Shown here piece by piece: positions 7,358 to 9,476 of a stretch of 9,476 bases of DNA; position 1 is the stretch's first letter, and every line of letters starts with the position of its first letter. Source of the DNA: Actinomycetota bacterium (lineage in GTDB: Bacteria > Actinomycetota > Acidimicrobiia > Acidimicrobiales > AC-14); contig JAIVIH010000272.1 of the NCBI GenBank assembly GCA_020200615.1, positions 1 to 9,476 of the forward strand. The letters run 5' to 3'. Under the pieces are notes generated by a model, which was given only the letters and a program-made list of their open reading frames with translations, had not been told where the DNA came from and did no database searches. The translations under genes were made by a program, and so were the position numbers.

Positions 7358-7567
7358 ATGAACCTCGTGGCTTACTGGAACAAGAACGTCGTCCCCTACC
7401 TGCGGGCAGTGTTTGGTCGGAGCGAGCGTGGTGCCGCCCTGGTTGAGTACGCCCTGCTGGTTGCCCTCATCGCAGTCGTGTGCATCGCCGCCATCCAGCT
7501 CCTGGGTGACAGCGCCAAGGACAAGTTCAACGAGGTAGGCAGCGAGATCAGCTCCGCCGGCAGCTGA
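7358..7567 (+). CDS. flp: Flp-type prepilin (first of two)
   Basis: This 69-residue prepilin is the likely major subunit of the Tad pilus. A basic leader of 25 residues ends in GRSERG, where the prepilin peptidase (TadV/CpaA type, not in this window) should cut between Gly25 and Ala26. The mature chain of 44 residues begins AALVEY, with Glu at +5 and Tyr at +6, the Flp signature. It continues as one hydrophobic helix, ALLVALIAVVCIAAIQLLG, with an embedded Cys, and ends in a short polar tail, DSAKDKFNEVGSEISSAGS. The small size is normal for Flp pilins. The start at ATG 7358 follows AGGAGAG. A strong hairpin lies just after the stop. A second pilin of the same type follows at 7697. Confidence 0.93.
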   Translation: MNLVAYWNKNVVPYLRAVFGRSERGAALVEYALLVALIAVVCIAAIQLLGDSAKDKFNEVGSEISSAGS

Positions 7568-7590
7568 TCACCAGCCTCACCTTTCGGTTG

Positions 7591-7626
7591 AAGGGAGCGA
7601 GCCCTCTGGGGGGGGCTCGCTCTCTT
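7591..7626 (+). terminator. Strong hairpin after the first pilin gene, probable terminator or attenuator
   Basis: AAGGGAGCGAGCCC (7591-7604) pairs with GGGCTCGCTCTCTT (7613-7626): 14 pairs including one G-T, around an 8-base loop. The 3' arm ends in a pyrimidine stretch, TCTCTT, rather than a clean T-run. It begins 24 bases after the pilin stop. It contains a run of eight G (7608-7615) and is followed by (CG)5 at 7627-7636. The structure is the best terminator candidate in the window. By leaky termination or by protecting the 3' end it could keep the first pilin transcript in excess over the second. Confidence 0.65.
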
Positions 7627-7653
7627 CGCGCGCGCGGCCAAATCGCTCAACTT

Positions 7654-7672
7654 GTCGGACTCGAGTGCCGAC
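7654..7672 (+). repeat. Imperfect inverted repeat before the second pilin
   Basis: GTCGGACTCGAGTGCCGAC has outer arms GTCGG and CCGAC around the 8-base palindrome ACTCGAGT. Its GTCGG plus GAGTGCCGAYG elements also occur upstream of the first pilin at 7295-7310, without the 4-base ACTC insert. It lies 24 bases before the second pilin start and could be a regulator-binding site or a relic of the pilin duplication. Confidence 0.35.
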
Positions 7673-7696
7673 GATCTCCCGGACAGGAGTGGAGCG

Positions 7697-7897
7697 ATGG
7701 ACTTTCTTCAACTCGGGAGAATCATGAGGACATACATGCGGGCTCGGATGGGAACCGGCGAGCGCGGAAGCGCCGTAGTCGAGTACGCGCTCCTGGTGGC
7801 CCTGCTGGCCGTTGTGTGCATCCTGGCCATCGAGTTCCTGGGCCAAGCGACGAACGGCAGGTTGTCGGACGTCGGCTCCTCTCTCAGCACGCTCTAG
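7697..7897 (+). CDS. flp: Flp-type prepilin (second of two)
   Basis: This 66-residue Flp prepilin is a diverged tandem paralogue of the one at 7358. The leader of 24 residues, rich in Arg and Met, ends in GTGERG. Cleavage is expected between Gly24 and Ser25, giving a 42-residue mature chain, SAVVEYALLVALLAVVCILA and onward, with Glu at +5 and Tyr at +6. The hydrophobic helix, including VEYALLVAL and the Cys of AVVCI, is nearly the same as in the first pilin, while the leader and the polar tail (GQATNGRLSDVGSSLSTL) differ. The start at ATG 7697 is set by AGGAG at 7685-7689. An internal ATG at 7724 would shorten the leader to 15 residues. It may be a second major subunit, a minor subunit or an alternative pilin. 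It is followed by the convergent - strand gene. Confidence 0.9.
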   Translation: MDFLQLGRIMRTYMRARMGTGERGSAVVEYALLVALLAVVCILAIEFLGQATNGRLSDVGSSLSTL

Positions 7898-7922
7898 GGC
7901 TCCTCGGTTTTCGGCAACCTGA

Positions 7923-7957
7923 CGGATGAAGCAAGTTCATGCGGCACGTTTCATCCG
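7923..7957. other. Hairpin at the convergent gene ends
   Basis: CGGATGAAGC (7923-7932) pairs with GTTTCATCCG (7948-7957), 10 pairs including one G-T, around a 15-base loop. It lies between the second pilin (stop at 7897) and the 3' end of the - strand gene, overlapping the last codons of the latter. No T-run follows on either strand, so function as a bidirectional terminator is possible but unproven. Confidence 0.4.
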
Positions 7958-8008
7958 GGCGTGGTCGACGTAGCTGTCGACAGTCTGGTCGATGACCCGC
8001 AGGGCGCG
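7937..8008 (-). pseudogene. Out-of-frame remnant of the native C-terminus of the unknown gene
   Basis: On the - strand, in a different frame from the main coding region, bases 8008 to 7937 read RALRVIDQTVDSYVD, then HARMKRAA and a TGA stop at 7939-7937. From memory, members of this family end in a segment of the form RALxxIDxxVxxYxxxARLxxAA. This stretch therefore looks like the genuine C-terminus, displaced from the main frame. The main frame instead runs on into an unrelated Ser/Thr-rich tail and stops at 7951. The simplest explanation is a deletion of a length not divisible by three near 8005-8013. Confidence 0.6.
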
Positions 8009-9426
8009 GCGGTGAGGACGTAGCGGTTGGAGTGCGGGACCCGGCGCACGAGGCCCTTGAGGCGCATCCTCCGCAGGTCGTAGGTCATCTGCGCGCTGGT
8101 GTAGAGGCCGTTGAGCGGCGGGCTCACCCGGGCACAGAGACTCCGATTGGTGAAGCCGACGACGACGTGCACCAGTGCGCAGAGGGCGCCGGCCAGTGCC
8201 ATGACGCGTGGGTCCCCGAACCGAAGGGCCGGGGCCCGTTGGCCCTCCTCTGTGGTGGGCAGGGTGACCCGCTCGAGGAGCGAGGTCGTGATGGCACAGC
8301 TCTGGCCGACTCGTTGGACCTCCAGCAGGCGTCGGTTGGCTATCCGGGCCCGGCCCTGGAGGTCGTCGAGGTTGCGGAGGCGGCGCTGGCAGCCCAGGTC
8401 GTTCGGCTCGTTGACCACGGTCTCGATGCGCAGCGCCCGCCCCTCCTTGAGGTACTGCTTGATGCGGGAGCTCTTGTAGAAGAGGTTGACGGTCACCTCG
8501 GTGCCCCGGGAGACGACCTTGGTGGCGAACTCGCCCTTGGTGGTGGAGCGGATCTGGCGGCCGAAAATGATCTTCACCTCGTCTGGGCGGCCGATATCCA
8601 AGTTGTCGGCCACCAGCGCTTCGAAGAAGCCACGGGCCCGGCGGGGGGCGTCGAACACCAGGGTGCGGGAGACCTCGACCTGGCGCATGGACAACTCCCA
8701 CCAGTAGCCACCGGCGTGGTCCACGCCGGTTAGCGGCGTCGGGACGATGGCTGTCCAGCGGTCGAAGAAGCGCTGGATGTCGTCGGGACCAAGGCGGTCG
8801 CAGATCCCCTGAAGGGCGGCGGGGTCGTCGCAGGCGGCGAAGCCGTTGGCCAGGTCGCGATAGCCCAGACCGGCCCTGGCCGCCTGGCGCTTGGCCCACT
8901 CGTGCCCGTTCACCCACACCTTGGCCGGATAGGGGAAGTAGCTGGCGATCTTGACGAAGCCGAGACCGAAGTCGTCGTCGAGCACGTAGAAGTAGAAGCA
9001 CGTCACCCGGCGCTCGGCCTTGTCGAAGCCGTAGCTTACGGGTCCGGCGGTGGTCGGCCGCTTGTGGGCGGTGAACACCCACTGGAACTCCTGGGCGACT
9101 CCGATGGCGACCACGCCGGGGCCGCTGGCCTGGGCCGCGAGGGGCCGGACCATGTCGATGCGGCGGTCGCCCTTCTTGAAGCGCAGCACGGGGATGTCCC
9201 TGGACCGGGCGAACTCTGTCACCGCCTCCCGAAAACGGTTGCCGATCCGCTCGAAGATGGCGGGGGAGGCGATCGGCTGGTGAAGGTGGTCCCTCATGAA
9301 GCGGACGACCTGGCCGCTCACCTGCAGGTTGGGGATGTACGCGTTCAGGTAGATCCGGTCGAGGCACTCCAGGTCCAGCGTCACGTGGCCCTCGAGCAGG
9401 TCGTTCACATTTGTCACGCTCGCCAT
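7951..9426 (-). CDS. Uncharacterised actinobacterial protein with C-terminal winged-helix-like segment; 3' end frameshifted
   Basis: This 491-residue reading on the - strand belongs to a conserved family that I recall as 'hypothetical protein', often present in many copies in actinobacterial genomes; its function is not known to me. Conserved-looking blocks, in residues from ATG 9426, are HVTLDLECLDRIYLNAYIPN (about 14-33), FTAHKRPTTAGPVSYGF (about 118-134), RRVTCFYFYVLDDDFG (about 139-154), the aromatic FPYPAKVWVNGHEWAKRQA (about 164-182), GGYWWELSMRQVEVSRT (about 239-255) and RIKQYLKEGRALRIETV with DLGCQRRL (about 321-350). Residues about 444-472 (SAQMTYDLRRMRLKGLV...SNRYVLT) look like a winged helix, suggesting nucleic-acid binding. 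After NRYVLT the frame is wrong for the family. ATG 9426 has GGGGGTGG 5 bases upstream; GTG 9435 is an alternative start lying inside that site. No terminal inverted repeats or DDE-type motif were recognised. Confidence 0.7.
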   Translation of the reverse strand: MASVTNVNDLLEGHVTLDLECLDRIYLNAYIPNLQVSGQVVRFMRDHLHQPIASPAIFERIGNRFREAVTEFARSRDIPVLRFKKGDRRIDMVRPLAAQASGPGVVAIGVAQEFQWVFTAHKRPTTAGPVSYGFDKAERRVTCFYFYVLDDDFGLGFVKIASYFPYPAKVWVNGHEWAKRQAARAGLGYRDLANGFAACDDPAALQGICDRLGPDDIQRFFDRWTAIVPTPLTGVDHAGGYWWELSMRQVEVSRTLVFDAPRRARGFFEALVADNLDIGRPDEVKIIFGRQIRSTTKGEFATKVVSRGTEVTVNLFYKSSRIKQYLKEGRALRIETVVNEPNDLGCQRRLRNLDDLQGRARIANRRLLEVQRVGQSCAITTSLLERVTLPTTEEGQRAPALRFGDPRVMALAGALCALVHVVVGFTNRSLCARVSPPLNGLYTSAQMTYDLRRMRLKGLVRRVPHSNRYVLTAAPCGSSTRLSTATSTTPG

Positions 9427-9476
9427 GGCGACCACCCCCGCGAGGACAGCCTCGGACCCACGTCCGGCGCGCGAAA

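Noticed and set aside
7652..7696. TTG start at 7652 extending the second pilin by 15 residues
   Set aside because: The added peptide covers the inverted repeat at 7654-7672. ATG 7697 has AGGAG at 7 bases and gives a leader matching the first pilin.
8032..8733. + strand open frame (233 codons) opposite the unknown gene
   Set aside because: The - strand protein has coherent conserved blocks, whereas this frame gives a low-information Ala/Gly/Val/Asp-biased peptide.
7898..9476. Insertion sequence with terminal inverted repeats around the unknown gene
   Set aside because: The ends visible here show no matching inverted repeats or target duplication, and no DDE, HUH or serine-recombinase motif was recognised.
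1..9476. tRNA, rRNA or CRISPR array
   Set aside because: No cloverleaf-like segment, rRNA signature or regularly spaced direct repeats were seen on either strand.

Overview
The window is GC-rich, densely packed bacterial chromosome from what looks like an actinobacterium. The style resembles Acidimicrobiia and related uncultured lineages, but this is inferred from composition and protein character, not from a marker gene. Most of it, about positions 1-7900, is a Tad/Flp (tight adherence, type IVc) pilus locus on the + strand. It has no outer-membrane secretin or pilotin gene between the CpaB-type gene and the ATPases, which is the layout expected of a single-membrane cell.

Region by region: 1-224 is the 3' end of a CpaB/RcpC gene. 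It runs straight into cpaE/tadZ (238-1491), cpaF/tadA (1503-2972, the motor ATPase), tadB (2969-3934) and tadC (3939-4862, the second inner-membrane platform protein). The gaps are -4 to +13 bases, so this is clearly one transcription unit. After a 54-base gap holding a small GC hairpin come a membrane-bound NarL/DegS-type histidine kinase with a GAF domain (4917-6560) and a LuxR/NarL-type response regulator (6557-7240) that overlaps it by ATGA. A 117-base leader with several inverted repeats precedes the first Flp pilin gene (7358-7567). A strong hairpin follows it, then a second, diverged Flp pilin gene (7697-7897).

Working model: CpaF powers assembly through the TadB/TadC platform, CpaE positions the machine, and the two Flp prepilins are cleaved after the Gly of the GA/GS-x-x-VEY motif to form the fibre. 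The prepilin peptidase and TadE/F-like minor pilins are not in the window. The kinase/regulator pair lies between the machine genes and the pilin genes, so it is a good candidate for controlling pilin expression.

From 7937 to about 9430 on the - strand, convergent with the second pilin, lies a long gene of an uncharacterised family that I recall as frequent in actinobacterial genomes. It ends in a winged-helix-like segment. Its 3' end appears to have suffered an out-of-frame internal deletion near 8005-8013: the expected family C-terminus is still readable, but in another frame. This gene has no evident link to the pilus and may be a mobile or multi-copy accessory gene.

The most interesting points are the CpaE ATPase with Thr in place of the signature Lys of its deviant Walker A motif, the embedded two-component system, the inverted-repeat motif shared by the two pilin leaders, and the damaged unknown gene.
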